From positions 124,001 through 188,000 of the forward strand of contig WPIO01000056.1 in assembly GCA_009760855.2 (NCBI GenBank): a stretch of 64,000 bases of DNA. Direction: 5' to 3'. This DNA comes from Cristatella mucedo. Its lineage: Eukaryota; Bryozoa; Phylactolaemata; Cristatellidae. Within the stretch, counting starts at the first letter, position 1. The number at the start of each line of letters is the position of its first letter. Made by a program: the position numbers and the translations under genes. Below the pieces are notes generated by a model. The model did not search any database and was not told the DNA's origin. It was given only the letters and a program-made list of their open reading frames with translations. Of the stretch, positions 9,733 to 19,008 are shown piece by piece.

Positions 9733-10279
9733 ATTCTAGCACATCATGAGCAGTTTGTTCTAATTCTTTTTCAGTAGTATACATTTTTTCATTATAAAGT
9801 TTTAATCCTAGCTCATATAACTTTAAATCTTTATTTGTACTATCAATCTCATTTATTATTCTTGTTTCATAATTTGGAACATATCCCCCTTTATTTTTAA
9901 CTATCTCCATTAGTTTGGCTTTATCATAATCTTGTACTTCTACAGATCTCTTTGGAGTGCCAGTAGTAGGATATATATTTAACTCTTCAGCTAAACCTTT
10001 TTGAGCAACATCAATAGCTTCTCGTATTTCTGGATTTGCTGCATATGTCTTTGCTTGATTTGCTATGGTAATTGCTTTTTTATGCTTTCCTTCACTAACA
10101 GCTTCTCTTGCTTTTTGAATAGTACTTGATATGTCTGGTTTTTGTTTGTAATTCAAAACTTTCTGAAGTTGTTCTTTATTTTCTATCTGCAAGGCAAGTT
10201 TAGGTCTGACTCTTTTAAGTTTCTCAACAACAACATTTCCTGAGTTATGCGTAGATCTCTCTAGATCTCGCTTGCTCAT
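9719..10279 (-). CDS. Lys/Glu-rich helical protein, unknown
   Basis: 186 residues, mostly predicted helix, with LKRVRPKLALQIENKEQLQKVL, a TPR-like ISSTIQKAREAVSEGKHKKA stretch and an acidic C-terminus. It overlaps the next gene by 14 bp and the upstream frame by 35 bp. No TATAG box precedes its ATG. It may therefore be the middle part of one ~690-codon gene (10469 to 8407) broken by two frameshifts rather than a separate gene. Confidence 0.45.
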   Translation of the reverse strand: MSKRDLERSTHNSGNVVVEKLKRVRPKLALQIENKEQLQKVLNYKQKPDISSTIQKAREAVSEGKHKKAITIANQAKTYAANPEIREAIDVAQKGLAEELNIYPTTGTPKRSVEVQDYDKAKLMEIVKNKGGYVPNYETRIINEIDSTNKDLKLYELGLKLYNEKMYTTEKELEQTAHDVLEYATF

Positions 10280-10469
10280 TTAATCTATGCTCAGCAGCAT
10301 CTCTTACAGCTATTTCTGATTCTATTCTTTGTATCTCGCCAGAGTTTTCTAGAATGTTTGCATCTCTTAGATCTTGCAGGTTTTGCAGTTTAGATTCATA
10401 ATCAAGTGCTTCTTCAACGCTACTTTTGTAAGGCTTTTTACCACTTGAGTAAATTTTTCCATTAAACAT
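10245..10469 (-). CDS. Short helical N-terminal frame, unknown
   Basis: 74 residues starting after GATATAGTAAA, the element's usual start motif. This makes 10469 the true start of this transcription unit. The sequence is Glu/Arg/Leu-rich (YESKLQNLQDLRDANIL) and likely coiled coil. It runs out of frame at 10245 inside the next ORF, which is consistent with a frameshift joining it to 9719-10279. Confidence 0.45.
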   Translation of the reverse strand: MFNGKIYSSGKKPYKSSVEEALDYESKLQNLQDLRDANILENSGEIQRIESEIAVRDAAEHRLNEQARSREIYA

Positions 10470-10482
10470 TTTACTATATCTA

Positions 10483-11161
10483 TTAAGAATTAAAAAATGT
10501 CATTAATTGCTTTCCCTCTGAATCAACAGACCAAAATCTGCCTTCACTTTCAGTCTTAGTTAGGTCTATTACGCAATATCCAAAACGGTTTCTAGTACAT
10601 GAGTTGACCCATTCTCTAAATTGTTTCTTATCAATATCTCCAACGTATGCATCACGGATATACTAAATGCCAGTTGTATTTTGCTTAGAGATTACTATTA
10701 AATTTACATTGTTTCTAATTTCTCTCCTAGGTATATTTGTAAAGCCTTGAGCAAGATAGAAAATGTTTAAACCTTTATGTCTTTCTCGTGTGAAATAGTC
10801 TAATATCTTTGTCTGATCCTCAGTCATTAAATCATCAAGCACAACTACATTCTTGCAGTTCTTATACGAGTCTACTTCTGGCATAGCATCAATCCCATTC
10901 ACCTATGAGTAAGCTTTGTTTTCTTTTGTCATTGACATAAGTCCACGATACAAATTTTGATCTAAACTTATTAACTTAAGCAATAATTGTGCAACTGTCA
11001 TAACTAACCATTCCATAAAATATTCAATTCATTATGAGTTGTGATTTACCTGAACCACTTGGACCTAAAACTAAAGCTCTAATTGGAACATTTGGTAAAG
11101 TTTCTTTATGACCAGTATCCACATCTTGCCCAAAATTAAACGCCTTTACTCGAAGAGACAT
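10483..11161 (-). pseudogene. FtsK/HerA-type DNA-packaging ATPase, interrupted
   Basis: The family is the A32-like genome-packaging ATPase. Walker A is GPSGSGKS at 11042-11065 and Walker B is NVVVLDDL near 10840. Downstream FYLAQGF and RNNVNLIVISK match the sensor region. Damage: in-frame TGA at 11024 and TAA at 10976, a frameshift near 10905-10920 and TAG at 10663. After the TAG the same frame stays open to 10483, with IRDAYVGDIDKKQFREW typical of the C-terminus. Intact length would be about 225 residues, normal for Polintons. It is divergent from the zinc-ribbon gene with 34 bp between start codons. Confidence 0.85.
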
Positions 11162-11195
11162 TTCCTACACTAAAAAAAGTTTTTATATTATAGAA

Positions 11196-11527
11196 ATGGA
11201 AATTTACTGCTTGAAATGTAAGAAGCCAACAGCTAGCATTCATGAGGAGTATGTAGAGATCGATAGTACAAAAGGCCTTAGAGGAATGATTAAAGCAATT
11301 TTGTGTGATTTGTGAAAGTAAAAAGTCCAAGTTTGTTAAGTTAAGATCAGAGAGTGGCAGTGGAGTTCTATCTCATGGTAAAAAGTTAGGTTCAGGAGTT
11401 TTGCCTCATGGAAAAAAGTTAGGTACAGGAGTTTTGTCTCACGGGAAAAAGTTTGGCGGTGAGATGAGTAAAGAACAAATACTTTCTGAACTAAGAAAAA
11501 CTATCAACAGTTTTAAAAAAAGGTAAA
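11196..11527 (+). pseudogene. Zinc-ribbon protein with 11-residue repeats, frameshifted
   Basis: Starts after TATATTATAGAA. The first Cys pair is YCLKCKKPT, then a 1-base frameshift near 11300 brings in CVICESKKSKFVK, giving the two-knuckle layout of small viral zinc ribbons (DUF5679-like). A tail of three near-identical 11-residue repeats SGVLSHGKKLG follows (11361-11456), then a short helix. The role is unknown; the basic Gly/His/Lys repeats suggest nucleic-acid or capsid binding. The gene immediately precedes, and partly abuts, the protease remnant. Confidence 0.6.
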
Positions 11528-11892
11528 AAGTACACAACTAACTGACCTCGAAATAAATAACTATGTGAAAGAATTAGATTAAAAAATTTCAGAGGTGTAT
11601 TTGCAAGAGATGAATTAAGTTCTCCAGAACAAAATTAGTGCCTTATTTGCAATACTGGTAAATCAGATCTAGCAATATATCACTGGGTAGCTCTTAGAAA
11701 ATTGGAGATCGATGTTTTTATTTTGATTCGTTCGGTGCTCCTCCAATGCCAGAAGTGATTAATTATTTCGGTGTTACACCAAGTTTTTAGACTTTTCAAC
11801 TGCAAAAGTTTAATCAAACGGATTGTGGAATGAGGTGCTTAATCTTCCTTAAATTAATGGAATTTGTCGATTTTGGTACAGTCATGCAATAA
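11520..11892 (+). pseudogene. Adenain-like maturation Cys protease, heavily broken
   Basis: The family (C5/C48-like) cleaves virion precursors. The catalytic triad can still be located: His in YHWVAL (about 11681), acid in FYFDSFGAPP (about 11724) and Cys in QTDCGMRC (about 11824), with a Gln just before it. The N-terminal helix QLTDLEINNYVKELD and NFRGVFARDEL are also typical. The parts are spread over three frames (shifts near 11580 and 11710), with TAA about 11580, TAG 11636 and TAG 11788. No start ATG is evident; the upstream zinc-ribbon frame runs into it. It cannot make a protease in its present form. Confidence 0.8.
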
Positions 11893-11929
11893 TTAATTTG
11901 AATTAAACAAAATATTTCCACTATATAGA

Positions 11930-12418
11930 ATGAAAAATCAAGAAAAGAAATGTGTAGCCCTCCAAAATTCTGCAGTTGTTATTCCTAAAGGAAAACCTGC
12001 ACACGTTCATGTTGAAGAGAAAATTTCAAAAGACTCAAAACCTTATCTTTTTGCGTGGATGTATATAACAGAAGAATCACTTCCTTATATTCAAAACATT
12101 GTAGATAGATCGAGCGAACAATTAGAATTCAAGGGATTTGATGCTAGTGCAAGGTCAACAATTGGAATTAGATTTGATTTTGGAAAGAAACCTAGCATTA
12201 TGTCTGATGAGAATAATAAACAAATTAAAGTATCTAGTCCTGCAGACGTAATTAAAAAATTAGGAAATGATTTTAGTATCACTGGAATTCTTGATGGAAG
12301 TTATGTTTCAAAAGAATACTATAATAATGAAGCAAGATTAAATATTAGACTAAAGATTGACCAAGTAAAAGTTTATGGTTCTTCAAAGAGATCAGTTTTT
12401 AATCCGGCAGAGTTTTAA
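11930..12418 (+). CDS. Unknown 162-residue protein, possibly ssDNA-binding
   Basis: Intact, starting one base after CACTATATAGA. The sequence alternates beta-like and charged segments, with FKGFDASARSTIGIRFDFG and a C-terminal RLNIRLKIDQVKVYG that resembles an OB-fold strand pattern. I do not recognise a family with certainty. Single-stranded DNA binding is a guess from fold pattern and from the need of protein-primed replication. It ends 36 bp from the convergent PLA2 gene. Confidence 0.55.
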   Translation: MKNQEKKCVALQNSAVVIPKGKPAHVHVEEKISKDSKPYLFAWMYITEESLPYIQNIVDRSSEQLEFKGFDASARSTIGIRFDFGKKPSIMSDENNKQIKVSSPADVIKKLGNDFSITGILDGSYVSKEYYNNEARLNIRLKIDQVKVYGSSKRSVFNPAEF

Positions 12419-12454
12419 AAGTATAAATAAAAATTAGTTTTAAGTTAAATTTGT

Positions 12455-13223
12455 TTAGATCTCTTTCCGAGTTATATCAAGCATCCTATCAACTATTCCA
12501 CGAGCATAATTGTTTATCTTATTTAGGCTAGCAGGATTACTTACTTTATCTTTGAGAAAGTCAGTAGCAAATGAATCGTTTAGAGCTCCGCCAATTCCCA
12601 AGCCTAATTTGCTTTTTGCCGCCATAACGGCTGCTACTGTCTTTGCATCTTCACGAACATAATTTGGTTGACGAGGATCTAGCGCAATTCTAGCAGCAGA
12701 CTCAGCTAATACCAAGTCTGACAAGTTTCTTATTTGTGTTCTTTGAGGCTCAGACATAGATGAAGTTTCGGTAAAGTCATGGTCATGGATAAGAGCCCGT
12801 CGATCAAAATCATTCACACCTTCATAAGATTCATTCATCCTTTGAGTGAATTTTGTTCCCGGCCCGGCGAAAGAGTAACGGTTAGTATTGTTAAAACTTC
12901 CACCTGGTACAAATTCAGATTTTACTCCTGAAGGAAGTTTTAGGTGCATTTCGCGATTTCCAGTTAGTTTGCTTATTATATCGACCAAACCGTTGCCAAG
13001 TCTTCTATTGCGTTTCAATTGTTTTAAACTTAGATTCAGTTGTAGGCCAGTGTTTTTTGATCTACACTTTTCTATTTTATTTAGTTGTGTTTTTGTTGCA
13101 AAGATTGAAACTGTGCCTGATAGGTCTTCTTTTTTTTAATCTTATTGAAATAGGCTTGTCAGACTTATGTATTAAGTTTACTTGATGATCTGACAGTTTC
13201 AACTTTGTCTCATGATACTCCAT
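12455..13223 (-). pseudogene. Virion protein with phospholipase A2 motif, frameshifted
   Basis: The open C-terminal part (12455-13018, 187 residues) contains RYSFAGPGTKF, which resembles the calcium-binding YxGPG loop, and DRRALIHDHDF, with the catalytic His-Asp dyad. Both motifs have the spacing seen in parvovirus VP1-type PLA2. Upstream codons in the same frame (FATKTQLNKIEKCRSKNTGLQLNLSLKQL) match a repeated short motif common in Polinton core/virion proteins. The ATG at 13223, directly after AGTATAGA, lies in another frame, so an indel in the A-run near 13130 breaks the gene. In viruses such domains open endosomal membranes during entry; that role is inferred. Confidence 0.65.
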
Positions 13224-13277
13224 TCTATACTAATTAATTTTTATTTAAAGACAAATTAAACTATTATATATTAAGAA

Positions 13278-13836
13278 ATGAATCAATTTGAGGTTTCTGC
13301 CTTTAGAGATAGTTATGGAACTATTAGACTATAACCCAGATACTGGGAAAATCTTTTGCAGAGTTAGAAGAAGAGGAAGAGCAAGATCTGGCAGCGAAGC
13401 CGGAACAATTCATCATAGCGGTTATCGAGAAATACGAATAGATGGCAAAATTTACCGTGCACACCGTATTGCGTGGTTGATTATGACTGAACAGTTTTCT
13501 ATGCAAGAGCTGGATCATATTGATAACGATAAACTAAATAATAGTTTCTGTAATTTGCGTGAAGCAACTAGATAAGAAAATAATAGAAATAAAGGAAGAA
13601 GAAAAGAGAATACTTCAAAATGTATTGGCGTAAACTGGCACTCGCATAATAAAAAGTGGAATGCTCGTATTGCAATAGATGGAATTAGATATCACCTAGG
13701 ATACTATGATAATCCTATTGCAGCTGCTGAAGTGCGTGACCTTGCAGCAATACTCCTTCAATTGCAATTTGCTAGATTAAATTTCACATACACACTTACG
13801 GAAGATTACAAAATAGTTCGCTACACAGACTTTTAA
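13278..13836 (+). pseudogene. HNH-AP2 endonuclease, one nonsense codon
   Basis: Selfish-gene-type endonuclease. The HNH module shows HRIAWLI (His), LDHIDNDKLNNSFCNLREATR (His-Asn), and after an in-frame TAA at 13573 the NNRN continuation. The AP2-like DNA-binding module follows: CIGVNWHSHNKKWNARI and YHLGYYDNPIAAAEVRD. Apart from TAA 13573 the frame is open from about 13288 to TAA 13834. The ATG at 13278 sits behind TATATATTAAGAA but is out of frame, so the start may be ATG 13314 or an indel lies near 13285. It is a plus-strand insertion between two minus-strand virion genes, which fits a homing or freestanding HNH gene. Confidence 0.75.
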
Positions 13837-14920
13837 TTCTTACAGCGTTTTTTAACTCATCTCTTAGTTTTATCATTTCATTATATATTTGTTCTTGTGT
13901 CGCACCTTGCGCAAAAAGATTAGCTAGTAACATTGCACTTTCACTTTTATAATCACTGTGCTTTTTCCCTCCAATCGTACTACTTTCTACTTTTTTATGT
14001 CTCTTTTTAACTCATCGCTATAACTAACGCCAGATTTTTCAACTAAATCTTTTCCTGTTTTCAAATAATCTAATCTGTTTTTCACCTCACTATTCTGCAC
14101 TTTGTCACTCAAATCGATATCAATGTTTCTATCAAGTAATTCTATCATATTTTGTATGTCTGTAATTGCATTATTTAGTCTTTCACTCTGTAAACTCAAA
14201 GCACTCATTCGTTCCTCATGCGTATCCATTTTTGGTGCCTTAGCAGTATACATTGTTGTATCAATAATCTTCTTAATCAATCCTGCTACAGTTACAGCTA
14301 TTGAAACACCTAAGCCAACTGCTTCAATAATAGAAGCTATACTTGCTATGATTGCTGGAATTGCAGGCAAAAATCCTCCTGATCTTACTTCAAGAAAATT
14401 CTTACTCCAAGCTGTTGTATCTAATTGTGAAGCATCCCAAGATATTTCCTCTCCAAATGTCTCTAAAAGAAATCTACTAGGATCTAAGTACCAATCAGAT
14501 TTAGCTTTTTCTGCTTCTAGCAAAATCTCGTTTATGTAATAGCCAACCTCTAAGGATGCTACCGTTTTTGACAGTCCTTTTTTTATCTGCAATTGTTTTC
14601 CAAAGGACATTGCCAAATTTTCCTGAAGCAATATCATCTACAATCTCTTTTATGAATAATCCTAAATCTACAATTCCTGCTATTCCTGATAGAAATCCAC
14701 CAAGTGCTTTTGTAGCAGTTCCTATAACTTTGAATGACTGTAAAACTTTTGGAACAATTGTTGCAATCCTATTCGAGGCTCTCAGACTTAGCTTCACTGA
14801 AATCTTTGGGACTACTTTTATTATTGCTTTTGAACCTAAATCGGTTGCTGTTGTTGTTCCTGATAATACTTCTTTTGTTGTATCTAAGCCAGATTTAAGG
14901 TTCTCTTTTATTTTTTCCAT
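13796..14920 (-). pseudogene. Membrane-associated protein, frameshifted
   Basis: ATG 14920 follows CTTATATAC. The first open part (to about 14570) holds hydrophobic segments ALGGFLSGIAGIVDLGLFI; the second (14590 to 13987) has GFLPAIPAIIASIASIIEAVGLGVSIAVTVAGLIKK split over two helices, then a long helical tail with many Leu/Asn/Asp. A frameshift near 14570 joins the two. A third conserved-looking stretch (GGKKHSDYKSESAMLLANLF) follows in yet another frame after 13985, ending about 13796. At least two hydrophobic hairpins suggest a membrane-active or internal-lipid virion protein; the family is unknown. Confidence 0.5.
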
Positions 14921-14933
14921 GTATATAAGAATG
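14918..14933. promoter_or_regulatory. Ten-base divergent promoter
   Basis: Only GTATATAAGA separates the minus-strand start codon (14918-14920) from the plus-strand fibre start codon (14931-14933). The TATATA core lies symmetrically between them. Confidence 0.55.
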
Positions 14934-15816
14934 GGTAATATTAGTAAGATTAATGGTAATATTTTTAGCGACCTTGATGCTAATGGAAATGGTATTACAA
15001 ACCTTGGTTTTCCAGTAAATGATGGAGATGCAATAAGATTAGATTATGCTCGTAATTCAAACTTCTTTAATACTGTTGCAACTAATGTTTCAGGAGAAAT
15101 AGCTTCTGTTTCTAATTGATCTGACTTAATTCCAAAGAATAGTGCAAAAATGTTATCCCAGTTGAATTGTAAAAATATAACTGGTATATCTGGAAGATCT
15201 GCTGATGGAACTGTCTATCAAGATTCTAGGCCTTACAAAGTAATAAACTATGGATTACTAAAAAGTATGACTCAAGTTTTTAATGGCAACTCTAATAGTA
15301 CTCTTGATCTAGGATCAAACAGAATTACCTCTTTAAAAAAATTCAGATGTTGTAACAAAGCAATCTGTTGATTCTTACAAATGTTCTACTTTGTACTTAA
15401 GACTTACTGGTTTTACAAATGATTCAACTATTGTTCCGTTAAACATATTTAATATTAATGTAAATTAAATTAAATTAAATAAATTAAATTAATTTAATGG
15501 AACAGAAAGTTCTACATTAAAAGCAACTCCTGCGGATATTGCAATTTTTAATCTGCAAGGAAATATAATCGACTATTCAACACCTTATAAAACTTTTGTT
15601 GCTGGTTCAGTAGCAAACTTTCAAACAGTATCCAATATTATCTGGTATTCTAATACTACTGGAACGTTTTTAGAGTTAACTAGTGACAACACTTATGGTG
15701 TATCTGGTACTCTTCTTTTAGTTATTAACCTTGATGGGACATGTATTTGTATGATAGATAACTTAAGAGTTGCTAGTAATATTACATATATTGATTTTAT
15801 TATTACTATTGTATAG
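14931..15816 (+). pseudogene. Fibre-like protein (paralogue 2), interrupted
   Basis: The N-terminus NGNIFSDLDANGNGITNLGFP and PVNDGDAIRLDYA matches the fibre repeat of the 3698-4558 gene almost motif for motif. An in-frame TGA lies at 15117. A frameshift near 15340 restores VVTKQSVDSYK, an equivalent of the DAxTKxYVD motif. An AAATT-type short repeat at 15463-15495 disrupts the head region, whose frame then continues to TAG 15814. The head has a Thr/Asn-rich beta pattern. The TAG is immediately followed by the next fibre start. Confidence 0.65.
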
Positions 15817-15817
15817 A

Positions 15818-16647
15818 ATGTCGCTTGGATATCGTAGAAAAGGTACTAACCAAAAAAATTACATTCGTAAAACAAGAGATATTATGAATGGGTCTTTAAA
15901 TACGAATCAAAATCTAATAAAAAATCTTGGAGATCCTGTTGATGCTACAGGTGTTGTAAATAGAAAGTATATTGATACAAACTTTGTAACAAAAGTATCT
16001 AGAGGTACGACTGCTGATGGTGATCTTGATATGAATAATCACAGAGTGATAGATCTTGCTAATCCTGTTAATCCAAGTGATGCTGCTACAAGAGATTATG
16101 CAGATACGAAAATATCAAAAACTGGTGGAACTGTTAACGGAAATTTAACTGTAACTGGAACATTAAATATTGCTAATGCAGCAACACCATCCTTAGCAAC
16201 TAATGTTGCAACTGTTGCATATATGGATGCTAACTTTGTAAAATATAAATATGCAGTAATGAGCGGACCTTTAGATATGAATGGTTATCCAATTATTATA
16301 GACCTTTATATATGAATGGTTATCCAATTATTATACGAAATGATCCTGTAAACCCGAATGATGGATTAAATCTTGGCTATTTAAAAAAAATAAATGGAAA
16401 TGTTACTAATGTAAATTTTAAAGGAATTATGGACGGCTCACTAACTACAGAAATATATGGTAGAACAGTCAATGGTAGATGGATTGCTGACATTAGTAAC
16501 CTTACAATCCCTAAAGGTACTTTTGTTCTTGGAGTAACGTATGAAGTTTCTGGAGTAACAAAAATACTTATTCCTCCACCATCAACACTAACAGCGCATG
16601 CTGATCAGTTGTATGGTAGCTATATGTTAGATTACAATAAAAAATAG
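15818..16647 (+). pseudogene. Fibre-like protein (paralogue 3), split by a 35-bp duplication
   Basis: Starts after GTATAGA with the preceding stop inside the motif. Shaft repeats are clear: LNTNQNLIKNLGDPVDATGV, LDMNNHRVIDLANPVNPSDA, and LDMNGYPIIIRNDPVNPNDG. The frame breaks at a 35-bp tandem duplication (16266-16335), after which the second copy carries the original frame to TAG 16645. The C-terminal ~90 residues form the head. A single recent event appears to have inactivated an otherwise complete gene. Confidence 0.7.
16266..16335 (+). repeat. 35-bp tandem duplication inside a fibre gene
   Basis: 16266-16300 and 16301-16335 are identical except for one base (TTAGATA versus TTATATA). 35 is not a multiple of three, so the duplication shifts the fibre reading frame. 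Confidence 0.9.
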
Positions 16648-16726
16648 TTACTAATTCTATATTTATATGTGGATCAAACTTGTTAGATAAAGAAATAAAT
16701 ATTATGGTTTATATAGCAATAGCATA

Positions 16727-17833
16727 ATGTTAAGCAGAAAAGATTTACAAATGATTGGAACATTGAATATGTCTGAAAATAGAATAGTAAATATTGGAGG
16801 TAATGTAGATCCGTTAGAAGCTGTTGGAAAATCATTTGCTGATAACAACTATATAAGAAAAGATTCAGATCAATTTATACGAGGAAACATATCTGCAAAC
16901 TCAAAAAAATATGTCAATGTACTAGCTCCGATAAAAGGAAATGATGTTGCAACAAAAGAGTATACTGATACTAAGGCAGATTTTACAGTAAATGGTGATT
17001 TAACAGTAAATAACCCACGAGTTGAAAGTGGAATAACTTCAGGTCATAGTGCGCTTGATGTAAATTGTATATATTTAAGAAAAAGAAACCCTCATCCTGA
17101 TACACCACTTGCTACAGGTCCTTTGACTTTTACAAAAATAGAAAATCCGTCAACTTATTATGATGGTATATACAATGATAACTATTACTTGAGTAGAATA
17201 ACTGACATACCAATAAACGAATTGGGTTATAAAAATGTAGTAATAAACATAAAAGAATTTTATAATACTATTTTTGTTAGTGGTCGTACCTCAATAACAT
17301 TGCCAAATTTAAGAATTGGAAGACAATCTATTCTATCATTTTTTGTTATGGAAAAACAATTAAGCCATAGATAAATTATACTAAAAGATGCTAATTTAAC
17401 AAGAGTAAACTATTCTATTGCCAAAGTGAAACTTGAGACGCGAAGTGGAGATTTCGGTAATTTTATAGTTAGAAGCTATAGACAAAAACTTTACTCGCCA
17501 GACTTCTTTGTTTCTAATTTTCTTAATATTACTTATTATGGTGTTGAAGATGACTATATGTTATTATTAAGTGATTATATAACACAGTTTGATATAGATG
17601 ATTTTGATATATATGGCAGATCTATGGCTATTACTTTTAGTTTTCCTGTTTTAAAATATAATAATCTTGAAACTCCAACTTATTTAGATGTAATTGAAAT
17701 TGATTTAGTTACCAATGTCAAATATAATGCTCAAAGTTTAATTGAATATGTTCCTACTACTTATACAACTCCTATTCCTCCTGCTGCTGCTGCTACAGAT
17801 GGAACAAGTTATTTTAGAATAGCAGATATTTAA
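16727..17833 (+). pseudogene. Fibre-like protein (paralogue 4), one nonsense codon
   Basis: A 368-codon frame with a single TAA at 17372. The shaft repeats are LNMSENRIVNIGGNVDPLEA and KKYVNVLAPIKGNDVATKEY followed by YTD. The C-terminal ~260 residues are a large beta-rich head (GYKNVVINIKEFYNTIF, YGVEDDYMLLLSDY), longer than in the other copies. TATATAG lies about 12 bases upstream of the ATG. Its stop overlaps the convergent minus-strand gene by 4 bp. Confidence 0.68.
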
Positions 17834-18198
17834 ACTTTCCAATCTAGACTTTCTTTAATAAGCTCTGTTGGTAAACTACATTCTTTTCCTGTTAATTTTT
17901 TTGTTAACTCTATTTTTTTAGAGTATGCTTCTGATTTAAGACTATTTATTTGATCTATTTTCAAATCTTTAAGAAACTCTGAAAAGATTGATCCATCCCT
18001 AACTTTTGTAAATATATATGCCATTTCTTTTTCTGAATGATTTACTCTAAAAGCTTTGTATTCTAAAATTAATTTTAATGCTTCTAATAGTGTACTCCTA
18101 ATATTTTCAATTCTTCCCATGGAATATGAGCAAATTTTTATAGTCTGTTGTCCTTGTGCAACTTTTAGACAATCTTTACTTCTAGTTTCTACATTCAT
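17830..18198 (-). CDS. Unknown 122-residue protein
   Basis: Intact, starting two to four bases after TATATATAGAA. Lys/Leu/Glu-rich with an N-terminal Cys pair (DCLK..., ICSYSMG) and predicted helices throughout. No family recognised. It is the first of a run of small minus-strand genes between the fibre block and the polymerase. Confidence 0.6.
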   Translation of the reverse strand: MNVETRSKDCLKVAQGQQTIKICSYSMGRIENIRSTLLEALKLILEYKAFRVNHSEKEMAYIFTKVRDGSIFSEFLKDLKIDQINSLKSEAYSKKIELTKKLTGKECSLPTELIKESLDWKV

Positions 18199-18217
18199 TT
18201 CTATATATATAAATTAT

Positions 18218-18769
18218 TTACAGTGTGGTTGTTGGAGTTGTATCAGAAACTGGGGCATTCGGATCTGCGACGACCTCTGGAGCAACTGCTGGAGCAACTG
18301 CTGGAGCGGCTAAAGCAGCAAGTGTTGCCTTTTGTCTGGCACTAGTTCCATCAGAGATGTCAGGTAGAATTGCATAGCATTCATCCTTAACAATTCCAGA
18401 GATATCAGGTTTCATTCCTGCAATGCTTGAGATAACTGTTGAAAGTGTTGGTAGCTGGCTAGCAATCCATGTTGTATAACTAGAGATTTCTCCAGGTGTA
18501 TCAAGAAGAGTATCAACTTTAGTTCCAGCTGTTGCTTCAAGGTCACTTGTTATACTTGCCATTCCAGAATCGATTACCTTTTGTGCTTCAATGTCGCACT
18601 CATCAATATAAAACTTGTTTACAGATGTATCTGTCATAATTGAGATATCGGAGTCGAGTGTCTGTTGATCATAAGCAGTCATTCTAGACTTTACAAGATA
18701 ATCAACATATGCTTTCAGCAGAGTTGCAGATGTAGCAAGACTGGCATCAGTTACTTCAGTTGTCGACAT
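18218..18769 (-). CDS. Unknown 183-residue Ala/Thr/Ser-rich protein
   Basis: Intact, starting after AGTATAGGAA. Composition is low in Lys/Arg and rich in Ala, Ser, Thr and Asp. The C-terminus is an Ala-Pro-Val repeat (APAVAPAVAPEVVADP) followed by a Thr/Pro tail. Amphipathic helices with Met/Thr-Asp alternation suggest a coiled structural protein, possibly virion-associated. No family recognised. Confidence 0.6.
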   Translation of the reverse strand: MSTTEVTDASLATSATLLKAYVDYLVKSRMTAYDQQTLDSDISIMTDTSVNKFYIDECDIEAQKVIDSGMASITSDLEATAGTKVDTLLDTPGEISSYTTWIASQLPTLSTVISSIAGMKPDISGIVKDECYAILPDISDGTSARQKATLAALAAPAVAPAVAPEVVADPNAPVSDTTPTTTL

Positions 18770-18801
18770 TTCCTATACTATTATAGAAAAATACAAAACA
18801 T

Positions 18802-18972
18802 CTAATTCTTTGTTAACTCTCTTGCTTTAATTTTAAGTTCCTCATATTTATCTTCAAGGGTACACATTTCAAATATAATTTTAATAAGTTCATCAGTTAA
18901 TTTTAATTTTCTACCTTGACTAATATCTTGAATTGTATTACTAATTTTATAATTTGTTATTTTTGGATCCAT
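18802..18972 (-). CDS. Unknown 56-residue helical protein
   Basis: ATG 18972 is chosen because AGTATAT touches it; a longer frame from 18993 would run through the promoter. Sequence is helical and charged (LTDELIKIIFEMCTLEDKYEEL). Function unknown. Confidence 0.5.
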   Translation of the reverse strand: MDPKITNYKISNTIQDISQGRKLKLTDELIKIIFEMCTLEDKYEELKIKARELTKN

Positions 18973-19008
18973 ATATACTATGAAGAAAAACATTTAATTC
19001 AAAATTAA

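Noticed and set aside
1120-17833. Alternative genetic code (TAA/TAG read as Gln) in the element
   Set aside because: Many internal stops sit at likely Gln positions, but the intact capsid, penton, 6935 and PLA2 genes end at TAA directly before or near the next gene's start, TGA nonsense codons also occur (7361, 11024, 15117), and true frameshifts are present. Decay by transitions explains the data better.
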